Origin: Mastigias papua
Taxonomy: Eukaryota > Cnidaria > Scyphozoa > Rhizostomeae > Mastigiidae
NCBI GenBank assembly: GCA_964019165.1
Contig: OZ025268.1
Span: 64,501-128,500 of the forward strand
Length of the DNA stretch: 64,000 bases
Reading direction: 5' to 3'
Shown here: piece by piece, positions 31,571-42,272 of the stretch
Position numbering within the stretch: position 1 is the stretch's first letter
Layout: every line of letters starts with the position of its first letter
The notes under the pieces: generated by a model
The model's database searches: none
What the model was told of the DNA's origin: nothing
The model's input: the letters and a program-made list of their open reading frames with translations, nothing else
Made by a program: the position numbers and the translations under genes

Positions 31571-31672
31571 GACAAGCCTCCTGGCTTGAATTTTTGAAAG
31601 GGAGCAATTGTAACAAATAAAAAAAAGTACAACACATGAACGGAACATGCTAAAACTCAAAACATTCAACTG

Positions 31673-32251
31673 CTAAGTTACACCATGAATAAGTATCTGG
31701 GTAGTCTGCTGAGCTTGATTTGGGCGTTCAGAATAAGGGTACAAATGTTCCCGTGGCCATCTTTCTTCGCACCTAGCTCCAGTCGGCTCTTTTTTCATTT
31801 CAGGAACATTGGGCTTTTCCATTGGTGGACAATGAGGGTACTTTTCACTTAAATCTGTTTGCATTTGCAGGTCATCCGCTCGGAAGGACGTTGTGTTTGA
31901 GAGCTCCAGAGCACGAATTACCCTCTGGAGCTCTTTCAATAATTTCTCAACATCCCTCCCGAGCGACTCGATATCAATAGTGCCATTAAAGGGCGATGCT
32001 GGCGGGGGCACGTCTTGGACTTGATTATGAGGACAGGAATACATCCTGTCCCAACAGTATTTAGCAACGTGCCCCACCTTGAGGCAACAGTAACAGATAG
32101 GTCTCCCATCCTCTGCCCTGTGGATGTTCGTACGAGTGATGAAGGGGTTCCGCTTTTCATTTTCCGCAGTCTGCATTCGATTAGCCATAGCATCAACAAC
32201 TGAACATAAAATTTCCAGCATAATGTTCTTCATTTCTTGTACAGACATCAT
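31673..32251 (-). CDS. Gag-like zinc-knuckle protein
   Basis: 192 codons from an ATG at 32249-32251 (a second ATG follows immediately) to TAA at 31673. A perfect CCHC zinc knuckle lies at C53, C56, H61 and C66 (PICYCCLKVGHVAKYC), the nucleic-acid-binding motif of retroelement nucleocapsid. Residues 95-118 (LGRDVEKLLKELQRVIRALE) could form a coiled coil, a plausible self-association surface. The rest is Pro- and charge-rich with no protease, RT or integrase motif. It starts ~50 nt inside the 5' LTR, the normal position for gag. At 192 residues it is much shorter than typical gag, lacking most of a capsid domain before the knuckle. It is intact, with no stop or frameshift. Whether it makes a functional particle protein or is a remnant is unknown. 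Confidence 0.75.
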   Translation of the reverse strand: MMSVQEMKNIMLEILCSVVDAMANRMQTAENEKRNPFITRTNIHRAEDGRPICYCCLKVGHVAKYCWDRMYSCPHNQVQDVPPPASPFNGTIDIESLGRDVEKLLKELQRVIRALELSNTTSFRADDLQMQTDLSEKYPHCPPMEKPNVPEMKKEPTGARCEERWPREHLYPYSERPNQAQQTTQILIHGVT

Positions 32252-32282
32252 GTTCTCTATCTGAAGGTACGAGCAAGTCTAT

Positions 32283-32300
32283 CCCGGGTCACGGACACCA
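32283..32300 (-). promoter_or_regulatory. Primer binding site of the gag-only element
   Basis: On the minus strand TGGTGTCCGTGACCCGGG starts one base inside the 5' LTR. A comparison with tRNA 3' ends would name the primer. Confidence 0.75.
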
Positions 32301-32301
32301 A

Positions 32302-32657
32302 TGTAAAATTATTCGAATTTTACCAAGAAAAAGGATCAATTGTCCAATATCAAAATTACTAATTGATGTAATTAATCGACGCAACAAATAATAAAACGAC
32401 CAATAACAATGAATGTTCCAAGTTCATTAAGCAACGGCTTCTTCTAAAACTGTCTCTCTAACTGACGATTGTAACGGCTTTTACTCACGAATACTTCTAC
32501 GACCTCCATTAACGACTTTCACATGACGACTCTGACGGCTTCACATAACAACTGAACGGGACACAAAACAGCATGGTCCTTTTATGGTAGGCAGATTACA
32601 GAACACAAAGAAAGGGCGATTACAACATAAGATGGTAACTGATGATTAGTGGCATGG
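32302..32657 (-). repeat. Gag-only element 5' LTR, part inside of Gypsy C
   Basis: 356 bp of the LTR up to the Gypsy C target duplication CATGG (32653-32657). The remaining 105 bp are at 37563-37667. Together they equal the 461-bp unduplicated length of the other LTR. Confidence 0.93.
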
Positions 32658-32822
32658 TGTTGTGTATTCTAATGTAAACATTCAGATTAACTTGGATATA
32701 GAAGTACGATGAGAGAGCACGCTAACTTAGGAAGCCATGTCTTGTTAACTAGTCTCAAAAAGTCCTTGTAGAAACGAGGCTGAGCCTCTTAACAAAAGTT
32801 ATACTGACTATAATATACTACA
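32658..32822 (-). repeat. Gypsy C 3' LTR
   Basis: 165 bp, TGTTGTGTATTCTAATGTAA to TATACTACA, with TG...CA ends. A minus-strand purine tract AAGAAAAGGGAGAA (32823-32836) adjoins it as polypurine tract. Confidence 0.95.
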
Positions 32823-33049
32823 TTCTCCCTTTTCTTGCAATTGTTCTCTTTGTGTAAGAATAGAAGGGTAGCAAAATATAATGAACAAAACTGCTTATAT
32901 AAAGGTTCTTTAAGAAGTATTCTTGGAGTCTGTAACCGAAGTCCAGTGTCCAATGAAGACTTCTTCGAATCGATCAGCACAGCGTGAAAAATATCAATAA
33001 TGTCCAATAATATAAGAATATAGAAGTATAATGTTCAAGTCTCTTCGAT

Positions 33050-36000
33050 TCACCTCTTCTTGTAACGTCTTTTTGTTTGGAATTTCTTCTCTGGCCCTGT
33101 TCTTTGAATCTGTATAGGTGTTTCATCCGGGATGAAAGTTGGAATTCTGTTGTCCATAACTTCAATGTCATTCTGCGGGCTAACTTCATGTGGATTGTTC
33201 TCTCGATAGTCAAACAAATTACGCAGATTGCTTTCTCTGGCATTACTGTTGTTGTCTTCAACGGAGCTAGTGTTTTGACTTGTGCTCGGTCTGCTAAGTC
33301 TATGCTCTGAACTTATTGATCCTGTGACATTTCCTTCAGTCCCAATCGGTAGTTCATACATACTTTCGTCATCTTGTTCTTCGTTCTGTACCTGTTCTTT
33401 TGTGAGATGTCTTTCTTTGTCAAATTCTCTTTCATGGTATATCTTCAGATGCGCTTTGTTTCTGTAGTATTTGTTTCCATCTTTATTCTCTATCAATGCA
33501 CTTTTCTTGTAAACTTTTAAAACTTTGAATCTCTCATTCAACCAGTTAGGTGATAATTTGTGTTTCTTCCACCAATTCTTTACTAAGACTGTGTCTCCTT
33601 CTTTAATTTCATTAACTTTTGACTTTCGTACTTTATCTGCTCTATCTTTCATTTTCTCCTTCATTTCTCTGTCTCTCTTGTCTAATTCAGTGTCATGTGG
33701 CTCTTTAGGAATGTAGTCTGGAATATTTTTCTTAATGTTTCGTCCAAAGAATACAGTTGCTGGGCATTGGCCTGTCGTTGCATGAGGTGTTGTTCTATAG
33801 AGAAGTAAAAACTTGTTGAGCTCTTCTCTCCAATCCTTATTCTCAGCATATGCTGCTTGATTTGCTTTCTTTAGAGATCTGTTGAACCTTTCAACTTCTC
33901 CATTAACCCATGGAGAGTAAGGTGTTACATTTCTCAATTGTATGCCATTGTGTTTCAAATAGTTTTTGAACTCGTCAGAAATGAACTGTTTCCCATTGTC
34001 AGCAACTACTTGGTGAACATACCCGAATATAGAGAAAATCAGGTCTAGTGCTTTAATTACGGTTGTAGTGTTGACACTCTGAACTCGTATTACAACAGGA
34101 TATCTTGATCGGTAATCTATTAGAGCTATTAAATAATCTTTGGTTGGATAGGGTCCCTGAATGTCTAGTGCTACAGTGTACCAGTTTGTAGCTGGTAATT
34201 TGGTTGTTTCAAGTGGTTCAAATTTAACTTTCCCAGAACCTGTTACTTGACATGCGTGACATACTTTGATCATTTGCTCTACATCTTTGTCTATTCCTGG
34301 CCACCAAACTTTTTCTCTTAATAGTCCTTTTGTTTTGACAATCCCTAAATGGTGTTGGTGTGCAGTACTTAGTACTCTTTCTCTGAGTGCCATAGGGATG
34401 ACTAGCTTTGAGCCTTTGAGTATGATATCATCTGATATCCACAGGTCTCTCCTCGTATGGTAATATGGTTTAAATGTTGGGTCTTTCAGCCATTTCTCTG
34501 TTTCAATTTGCTTCTTTACTTGTCTGAGTAGTTCATCATTCCTGGAAGTTGCCTGGATTTCTTCTATTGTAACCGTTTTAGGAATAGCATCATATACTAG
34601 TGAATTAACAAAATGTTCTGTATCATTTCTTAGCTGGTCTGTTGCTGGTAGTGGAGAACGTGATAAAACATCAGATGCGTTAGTGTGTCCTGGTTCATAC
34701 TGAATGGTATACTTATATGGTTGCATTTTGAGTAACCATCTCTGTAGTCTTGGTGTAGGGCTACCTCTGGAGGACAATAGATTTTCAAGTGGCTTATGGT
34801 CAGTGACTATTGTGAATTCTCTATCATATAGGTAATAATGAAACTTCTGTGTTGCCCAGAAGGCAGCAAGGCCTTCCCTTTCTGTTTGTGAATATCTCTG
34901 TTCTGTGGAACTTAGTGCATGTGATGCATATGCTACTGGCTTAAATGATCCATCTTTTTGTCTTTGTGTTAGGATTGCTCCGAGTCCTACCGGTGATGCA
35001 TCGACTATAACCTTAGTTTCTGCATTTGGTTGATAATAAGCCATAGTATCTGCTTCTGTTAAATATTCTTTTAACTTGTTAAAGCTCTTCTGTTGCTGTT
35101 CTTTCCATACAAATGGCGCTCCTTTCTTTGTGAGTTGTCTTAATGGCTCTGTTAGTGTTGCATAGCCTTTGATAAATTGGGAACAAAAGTTGACTAACCC
35201 TAAGAAACTTCTTACTTCAGTGACATTTGTTGGTGTGGCTGTGTTATTTACAGCATCTACTTTGGATTTGTCTGGATGAGTCCCAGTGTCTGTTAAGCAG
35301 TATCCAGCAAAAGTTAATTTTGTGGTTCCAAAAACACACTTAGTTAGGTTGATCTTCAAGTTCTTTGCATGGAGCTTCTTGAAGAGTGTATCAAGACGTT
35401 GAGCCATTTCATCAATACTAGAAGCCCATATTAGGATGTCATCTGAGATTGATCTTGTGCCTGGACAGTCCGCTATTGTTTGTTCAATTATTTTCTGGAA
35501 TTGTTCAAATGCTGAATTGACACCATATACAAGACGTTTTGATTGATAGCAGCCTTCATGTGTTAGGAATGTTGTAATGTGTCTAGATTCTTCTGCTAAT
35601 TCAATTTGGTGGTATCCCTCTTTCAAATCTATCTTTGAAAAATATTTGGCATTGTGTAGCCCTGGAAGTATTTCCTCAACTTTGGGAATTTGATGCCTTT
35701 CCCTAATGATAGCTTCATTAGCTCTTCTCATGTCTAGACAGAGTCTGATCTTCCCATTTGGTTTTGGTACGACTACAATTGGATTAATCCATGTACTTGG
35801 GCCTTTCACTTTCTCAATACAGTCATTTGCAATAAGTCTTTTTAATTCCTCAGAAACTTTCTTTCTGGTGTCATAAGGTAGTCTTCTTATTGGTTGTTGA
35901 ACTGGAGTGACATTCTTATCAATGTGGAGTTGTAATTGGAAGTCTTTAAATTTTCCCATACCTTGAAATACTTCAGTGTTGTTGTCAAGTATTTGTTGAA

Positions 36001-37318
36001 TTTCTGGATGTACCTGTTGCTTGATATGCTTAGCTTGATTGATTTCATTGACTGATACATATTTTGAATCTGCAGGTGGACCTACTCTTAAAATATTTAA
36101 TGTCTCTGCTGTCTTTTGTCCTAATATTGCACCATTTGATCCTTCTGTGACATAGAATTTTGCTTGGGTTGCTTTTCCACATGCTCGAACTGTTGCAATG
36201 AATGTGCCTTTTAACTTCAATGGAACTTGTCCTGAATAGGTGAATATTTTGGCTGTGCTATTCTGCAGTTTAGGGATTTTACTCAGTATTCTATATGTTG
36301 TTTCATCAAGTATATTAAGTGTTGAGCCACTGTCTATGAGCATATTGATTTTAGTATTTTCCACAAAAATTGGGTATACAGGTCTTGCACTGTCCCCTAT
36401 CCTGAATACAAAAGATTCTTCATCACTTGGGTTCTCTGGTTGAATCTCATTTGCTTTGATTTGATGAATTTCTGTTTTCTTTGGTAATTTTGTTTTGCAA
36501 AATTTAGCAAAGTGTCCCATGATGCCACATTTCATGCATTTCTTTCCTTTAGTAATTCTACAGTTGTTACTTGTGTGATTGTTCATGCCATATCTTCCAC
36601 ACTGTCTGGTATGATTGTATTTTGGCTTACTATTGCTGTTATGTTTACCTTTGTGTTGCCATTTATCTGATTTTATTCTATTTAGTTCTGAAAATGAGTC
36701 CTGCTTTGTTTCAGCTGATACTCCTATTCCATTGTTTTGTTCTATTTGCCTTGTTTGGTGATCTGATTGTTCCATAAGCTTACCAATTCTGAGAACTTTT
36801 TCTAATGTTAGGTCTGGCTCTTGTAGTAATGTTTTTCTCAATTTACTTGATTTACATTTGGCAATTACTTGGTCTCTGATTTCATCTTCAGTAGCAGCTT
36901 CATATTCACAGTAAAGAGTCAACTTTTGCAGCCTAGTGACATATGAATCAATAGATTTTCCTACCTCTTGTTCTGTTTCATGGAATACACATCTTTCATA
37001 CGGAATATTTCTTTTAATGTCGAAGTGGCTATCTAACTTAGTTATTGCTTCGTCATATGTTGTGCCTACCTCACCTAGCGTTTCAAAGATGTCTTGTACT
37101 TCTTCTCCTACCAAATGTAAGAGTGTAGCTCTCGTTTGGTTATCATTGTGAATGCCTGTTGCATTGAGGAAATAAATAAAAGATTTTTTCCACTTTTGCC
37201 ATCGCTGACTTACCGTGGAAGGGTCTCCTTTTGGATCAAATTCCTTCACAGGAGGTAACTGGATAGCCACAGGTTTAGGCAGTTGTGCTTCTCGTTCCTG
37301 ATCTCCTATTTCTGGCAT
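33050..37318 (-). CDS. Gypsy C gag-pol polyprotein (1422 aa)
   Basis: A single uninterrupted frame from the ATG at 37316-37318. Gag occupies about 1-290. A CCHC knuckle is at C261, C264, H269 and C274; an upstream knuckle (C240, H248, C253) has Tyr 243 where Cys is expected (TAT for TGT). The protease has DSGS at 329-332. In RT, the first Asp is D564 (KIDLKEGYHQIEL) and ISDD at 624-627 fills the YxDD position, a variant I recall in K02A2.6-like metazoan Gypsy proteins. RNase H has D773 and D840. The integrase has H987, H990, C1020 and C1023, then D1052, D1107 and E1143, with exactly 35 residues between the last two. The basic C-terminus ends at 1422. It would make all enzymes for retrotransposition from one polyprotein, without the gag-pol frameshift common elsewhere. 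The copy may be active apart from the Cys-to-Tyr change. Confidence 0.95.
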   Translation of the reverse strand: MPEIGDQEREAQLPKPVAIQLPPVKEFDPKGDPSTVSQRWQKWKKSFIYFLNATGIHNDNQTRATLLHLVGEEVQDIFETLGEVGTTYDEAITKLDSHFDIKRNIPYERCVFHETEQEVGKSIDSYVTRLQKLTLYCEYEAATEDEIRDQVIAKCKSSKLRKTLLQEPDLTLEKVLRIGKLMEQSDHQTRQIEQNNGIGVSAETKQDSFSELNRIKSDKWQHKGKHNSNSKPKYNHTRQCGRYGMNNHTSNNCRITKGKKCMKCGIMGHFAKFCKTKLPKKTEIHQIKANEIQPENPSDEESFVFRIGDSARPVYPIFVENTKINMLIDSGSTLNILDETTYRILSKIPKLQNSTAKIFTYSGQVPLKLKGTFIATVRACGKATQAKFYVTEGSNGAILGQKTAETLNILRVGPPADSKYVSVNEINQAKHIKQQVHPEIQQILDNNTEVFQGMGKFKDFQLQLHIDKNVTPVQQPIRRLPYDTRKKVSEELKRLIANDCIEKVKGPSTWINPIVVVPKPNGKIRLCLDMRRANEAIIRERHQIPKVEEILPGLHNAKYFSKIDLKEGYHQIELAEESRHITTFLTHEGCYQSKRLVYGVNSAFEQFQKIIEQTIADCPGTRSISDDILIWASSIDEMAQRLDTLFKKLHAKNLKINLTKCVFGTTKLTFAGYCLTDTGTHPDKSKVDAVNNTATPTNVTEVRSFLGLVNFCSQFIKGYATLTEPLRQLTKKGAPFVWKEQQQKSFNKLKEYLTEADTMAYYQPNAETKVIVDASPVGLGAILTQRQKDGSFKPVAYASHALSSTEQRYSQTEREGLAAFWATQKFHYYLYDREFTIVTDHKPLENLLSSRGSPTPRLQRWLLKMQPYKYTIQYEPGHTNASDVLSRSPLPATDQLRNDTEHFVNSLVYDAIPKTVTIEEIQATSRNDELLRQVKKQIETEKWLKDPTFKPYYHTRRDLWISDDIILKGSKLVIPMALRERVLSTAHQHHLGIVKTKGLLREKVWWPGIDKDVEQMIKVCHACQVTGSGKVKFEPLETTKLPATNWYTVALDIQGPYPTKDYLIALIDYRSRYPVVIRVQSVNTTTVIKALDLIFSIFGYVHQVVADNGKQFISDEFKNYLKHNGIQLRNVTPYSPWVNGEVERFNRSLKKANQAAYAENKDWREELNKFLLLYRTTPHATTGQCPATVFFGRNIKKNIPDYIPKEPHDTELDKRDREMKEKMKDRADKVRKSKVNEIKEGDTVLVKNWWKKHKLSPNWLNERFKVLKVYKKSALIENKDGNKYYRNKAHLKIYHEREFDKERHLTKEQVQNEEQDDESMYELPIGTEGNVTGSISSEHRLSRPSTSQNTSSVEDNNSNARESNLRNLFDYRENNPHEVSPQNDIEVMDNRIPTFIPDETPIQIQRTGPEKKFQTKRRYKKR

Positions 37319-37369
37319 ATCGTGTTTTGTTGACTAAACATAACGGCTTATACCTCTTCTAGGGTCCTT

Positions 37370-37387
37370 AATGACTGCTCGTCGCCA
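37370..37387 (-). promoter_or_regulatory. Gypsy C primer binding site
   Basis: On the minus strand TGGCGACGAGCAGTCATT begins five bases inside the 5' LTR. Confidence 0.75.
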
Positions 37388-37392
37388 TAACT

Positions 37393-37557
37393 TGTTGTGT
37401 ATTCTAATGTGAACATTCAGATTAACTTGGATATAGAAGTACGATGAGAGAGCACGCTAACTTAGGAAGCCATGTCTTGTTAACTAGTCTCAAAAAGTCC
37501 TTGTAGAAACGAGGCTGAGCCTCTTAACAAAAGTTATACTGACTATAATATACTACA
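37393..37557 (-). repeat. Gypsy C 5' LTR
   Basis: 165 bp, identical to 32658-32822 except at one base. As the upstream LTR in the minus orientation it would carry the element promoter. Confidence 0.95.
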
Positions 37558-37562
37558 CATGG

Positions 37563-37667
37563 TAACAACTTACAAACAAAACTGAGGGGTCAAACAATAC
37601 AGGTACGTCACTGACAAAAATAGAAGTACATAACATACACGTGGACCGATAAACCAGTTGTTTAACA
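37563..37667 (-). repeat. Gag-only element 5' LTR, outer part
   Basis: 105 bp ending GTTTAACA at 37667. It carries most of the substitutions relative to the other LTR (for example AACAAAACTG versus AACAAGACTG). Confidence 0.92.
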
Positions 37668-39655
37668 CAGTAAAGCTATAGCCTTGGTAGTTTGCTAAAA
37701 AATGACCAAATTTGAAATTGAATGATTTTGATAGCCCATTGAAAAGTGATGAAAATAAGCGATTTTTCGCCAAACAATACGGCTATAGCCTTGGTATTTT
37801 GCTCAAAAATGACAATATTTGACATTGATTGATTTTGATTGAACATTGAAAAGTGATGAAATTGAGCGATTTTTGGCCAAAAAGTAAGGCTATAGCCTTG
37901 GTATTTTGCTCAAACCTGACCAAATTTGAAATTGATTGATTTTGATTGACCATTGAAAAGTGATGAAAATGAGCGATTTTTGGCCAAAAAAGTAAGGCTA
38001 TAGCCTTGGTATTTTGCTCATAAATGACCAAATTTGAAATTGATTGATTTTGATTGAACATTAAAAAGAGATGAAAATAAGTGATTTCTAGCCAAACAGT
38101 AAGTCTATAGCCTTGGTATTTCGCTCAAAAATGACCAAATTTGAAATTGAGTGATTTTGATTGGACATTGAAAAGTGATGAAAATGAGCGATTTTTGGCC
38201 AAAACGTAAGGCTATAGCCTTGGTATTTTGCTCAAAAATGACCAACTTTGAAATTGATTGATTTTGATTGACCATTGAAAAGTGATGAAAATGAGCGATT
38301 TTTGGCCAAAACAGTAAGGCTATAGCCTTGGTATTTTGCTCATAAATGACCAAATTTGAAATTGATTGATTTTGATTGAACATTAAAAAGAGATGAAAAT
38401 AAGTGATTTCTAGCCAAACAGTAAGTCTATAGCCTTGGTATTTTGCTCAACGATGACCAAATTTGAAATTGAGTGATTTTGATTGAACATTGAAAAGTGA
38501 TGAAAATGAGCGATTTTTGGCCAAAACGTAAGGCTATAGCCTTGGTATTTTGCTCAAAAATGACCAACTTTGAAATTGATTGATTTTGATTGAACATTGA
38601 AAAGTGATGAAAATGAGCGATTTTTGGCCAAAAAGTAAGGCTATACCCTTGGTATTTTGCTCAACAATGACCACATTTAACATTGATTGATTTTGATTGA
38701 CCATTGAAAAGTGATGAAAATGAGCGACTTTTGGCCAAAAAGTAAGGCTATAGCCTTGGTATTTTGCTCAAAACTGACCAAATTTGACATTGATTGATTT
38801 TGATTGAACATTGACAAGTGATGAAAATGAGCGATTTTTGGCCAAAAAGTAAGGCTATAGCCTTGGTATTTTGCTCAAAAATGACCAACTTTGACATTGA
38901 TTGGGTTTGATTTACCATTGAAAAGTGATGAAAATGAGCGATATTTGGCCAAAAAGTAAGGCTATAGCCTTGGTATCTTGCTCAAAAATGACCACATTTG
39001 CAATTAATTGATTTTGATTGAACATTGATAAGTGATGACATTGAGCGATTTTTGGCTAAAAAGTAAGGCTATAGCATAGGCATTTTGCTCACAACTGACC
39101 AAATTTGAGATTGAGTGACTTTGATTGAACATTGAAAAGAGATCAAAAATAAGCGATTTTTGGCCAAAACGTAGGGCTATAGCCTTGGTATTTTGCTCAA
39201 AAATGACCAACTTTGAAATTGATTGATTTTGATTGAACATTCAAAACTGATGAAAATGGGCGATTTTTGCCAAAAAGTAAGGCTATAGCCGTGGTATTTT
39301 GCTCAAACCTAACAACATTTGAAATTGATTGATTTTGATTGAACATTGAAAAGTGATGAAAATGAGCGATTTTCGGCCAAAAAGTAAGGCTATAGCCTTG
39401 GTATTTTGCTCAAACCTAACAACATTTGAAATTGATTGATTTTGATTGAACATTGAAAAGTGATGAAAATGAGCGATTTTCGGCCAAAAAGTAAGGCTAT
39501 AGCCTTGGTATTTTGCTCAAAAATGACCAACTTTGAAATTGATTGATTTTGATTGAACATTGAAAAGTGATGAAAATGAGCGATTTTTGGCTAAAAAGTA
39601 AGGCTATAGCCTTGGTATTTTGCTCACAAATGACCAAATTTGAAATTGATTGATT
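37668..39655. repeat. ~107-bp satellite array, type A block
   Basis: About 18 head-to-tail monomers marked by TTTGATTGAACATTGAAAAG (some with GACCATTG). Part of it is a trimer: 37783-38061 and 38105-38383 are nearly the same with a 322-bp offset (three monomers). Type A is also the form seen in the patches at 15.8-16.0 and 30.9-31.0 kb. Confidence 0.95.
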
Positions 39656-42272
39656 TTGATTGCAACTTTGAACGTGATGAAAATGAGCGATTTTTTTGCA
39701 AAAAGTAAGGCTATAGCCGTGGTATGTTGTTCAACATGACCAAATTTGAAGTTAATTGATGTTGATTGCAGATTGAAGAGTGATGAACATGAGTGATGTT
39801 TGGCCAAACAGTAAGGCCAGAGCCTTGATATCTTCCTAAAAATTGACTAAATGTGATATTGATTGATGTTGATTGCAGAGTGACAAGTGATGAAAATGAG
39901 CAATTTTTAGCCAAAACGTAAGGCTATAGCCTTGGTATTTTGTTCAAAAATGAATAAATTTGAAATTGATGGAGTTTGATTACAGATTGAAAAGTGATGA
40001 AACTGATCGATTTTTCGCCAAAAAGAATGGCTATACCCTTGGTATTTTGCTCACAAATGACCACATTTGAAATTGATTGATTTTGATTGCAAATTTGAAC
40101 GTGATGAAAATGAGCGATTTTTCTGCAAAAAGTAAGGCTATAGCCTTGGTATTTTGTTCAACATGACAAAAGTTTAAATTGATTGATGTTGATTCAACAT
40201 TGAAAAGTAATGAAAGTGAGCGATTCCTGGCCAAAGAGTACGGCTATAGCCTTGGTATTTTGTTCAACAATGACTAAATTTGAAATTGATTGATGTTGAT
40301 TCCACATTGAAAAGTGATGAAAATGAGCGATTTTTGGCCAAAAAGTAAGGCTATAGCCTTGGTAGTTTGTTCAACATGACCACATCTGAAATTAATTGAT
40401 GTTGATTGCAGATTGACTAGTGATGAGAATGAGCGATATTTGGCCAAAGAATAAGGCCATAGCCTTGGTATCTTCCTGACATTTTTCCAAATTTGATATT
40501 GATTGATTTTGATTGCAGAGTGATAAGTGATGAAAATGAGCGGTTTTTGCCCAAAAAGTAAGGCTATAGCCTTGGTGTTTTGTTCAAGAATGAATAAATT
40601 TGAAATTGATTCAGTTTGATTCCAGAATGAAAAGTGATGACACTGAGCGATTATTGGCCAAAAAGACAGGCTATAGCCATGTTACTTTGCTCAGCACTGA
40701 CCAAATTTGAAATTGATTGATTTTGATTGCAAATTTGAACGTAATGAAAATGAGCGATTTTTGGCCAAAAAGTAAGGCTAGAGCCTTTGTAACTTGTTCA
40801 CAAATTACCACATTTGACATTGATTGATTTTGATTGCAGATTGAAAAGTGATGAAAATGAGCGATGTTTGGCCAAAGAGTAAGGCCATAGCATTGGTATC
40901 GTCCTGACAATTGACCACCTTTGATATTGATTGATTTTGATTGCAGAGTGATAAGTGATGAAAATGAGCGATTTTTGGCCAAAAAGTAAGGCTATAGCCT
41001 TGGTATTTTGCTCAACACTGACCAAATTTGAAAATGATTGACTTTGATTGCAGATTGAAAAGTGATGAAAATGAGCGATTTTTGGCCAAAACGTAAGGCT
41101 ATAGCCATGGTATTTTGCCCAACACTGACCAAATTTGAAATTGATTTATGTTGATTGCAGATTGAAAAGTCATGAAACTGAGCAATTTTTGGCCAAAAAG
41201 TCAGGATATAGCCTTGGTATTTTGCTCACAATAGACCAAATTTGAAAATGATTGACTTTGATTGCAGATTGAAAACTGATGAAAATGAGCGATTTTTGGC
41301 CAAAAAGTAAGGCTATAGCCTTGGTATGTTGCTCAATAATGACAGACTTTGACATTAATTGAGTTTGATTGCAGATTAAAAAGTGATGAAAATGAGCGAT
41401 TTTTGGCCAAAGAGAAAGGCTATAGCCTTGGTATTTTGTTCAACATGACCAAATTTGAAATTGATTGATGTTGATTGCAGATTGAAAAGTGATGAAAATG
41501 AGCGATGTTTGGCCAAACAGTAAGGCCATAGCATTGGTATCGTCCTGAAAATTGACAATTTGATATTGATTAATTTTGATTGCAGAGTGATAAGTGATGA
41601 AAATGAGCGATTTCTGGCCAAACAGTAAGGCTAGAGCCCTGGTAACTTGTTCACAAATTACCACATTTGACATTGATTGATTTTGATTGCAGATTGAAAA
41701 GTGATGAAAATGAGCGATGTTTGGCCAAAAAGTAAGGACATAGCATTGGTATCATCCTGACAATTGACCACATTTGATATTGATTGATTTTAATTGCAGA
41801 GTGATAAGTGATGAAAATGAACGATGTTTGGCCAAAGACTAAGGCCATAGCCTTGGTATCTTCCTGACATTTTTCCAAATTTGATATTCATTGATTTTGA
41901 TTGCAGAGTGAAACGTGATGAAAATGAGCGATTTTTGGCCAAAAAGTAATGCTATAGCCTTGGTGTTTTGTTCAATAATGAATAAATTTGAAATTGATTG
42001 ATGTTTATTCCACATTGACAAGTGATGAAAATGAGCGATTTCTGGCCAAACAGTAAGGCTAGAGCCTTGGTAGTTTGTTCACAAATTACCAGATTTGATA
42101 TTGATTGATTTTGATTGCAGATTGAAAAGTGATGAAAATGAGCGATGTTTGGACAAAAAGTAAGGCCATAGCATTGGTATCTTCCTGACAATTGACCAAA
42201 TTTGATATTGATTGAGTTTGATTGCAGAGTGAAACGTGATGAAAATGAGCGATTTTTGGCCAAAAAGTAATG

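Larger units (their letters stand above)
32658..37557 (-). mobile_element. Gypsy element C: full-length, apparently young Ty3/Gypsy retrotransposon
   Basis: 4,900 bp with two 165-bp LTRs (32658-32822 and 37393-37557) that differ at a single base (AATGTAAAC versus AATGTGAAC). The 5-bp target duplication CATGG (32653-32657, 37558-37562) lies within the LTR of the gag-only element. The other LTR of that element shows the uninterrupted sequence at 31442, confirming the junction. Primer site, polypurine tract and an unbroken gag-pol frame are all present. Confidence 0.96.
31056..37667 (-). mobile_element. Gag-only (TR-GAG-like) LTR retrotransposon, split by Gypsy C
   Basis: Two long LTRs with TG...CA ends (31056-31553; 32302-32657 joined to 37563-37667) flank only 748 bp of internal DNA. 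The target duplication is CAGT (31052-31055, 37668-37671), and joining the flanks gives a normal satellite monomer. A primer binding site and polypurine tract are present, both in the minus orientation. Its only coding region is a 192-codon gag-like ORF. Without the nested Gypsy C and its duplicated CATGG it is about 1.7 kb. It must rely on another element for reverse transcriptase and integrase. Gypsy versus BEL/Pao ancestry is unresolved. Confidence 0.88.

Noticed and set aside
33077..37151. Plus-strand open runs across Gypsy C
   Set aside because: Antisense shadows of the intact gag-pol frame.
41265..41300. Hammerhead-ribozyme-like core in satellite copies reading CTGATGAAAATGAG
   Set aside because: Most monomers read GTGATGA, and no properly spaced GAAA box with closing stems or cleavage triplet follows.
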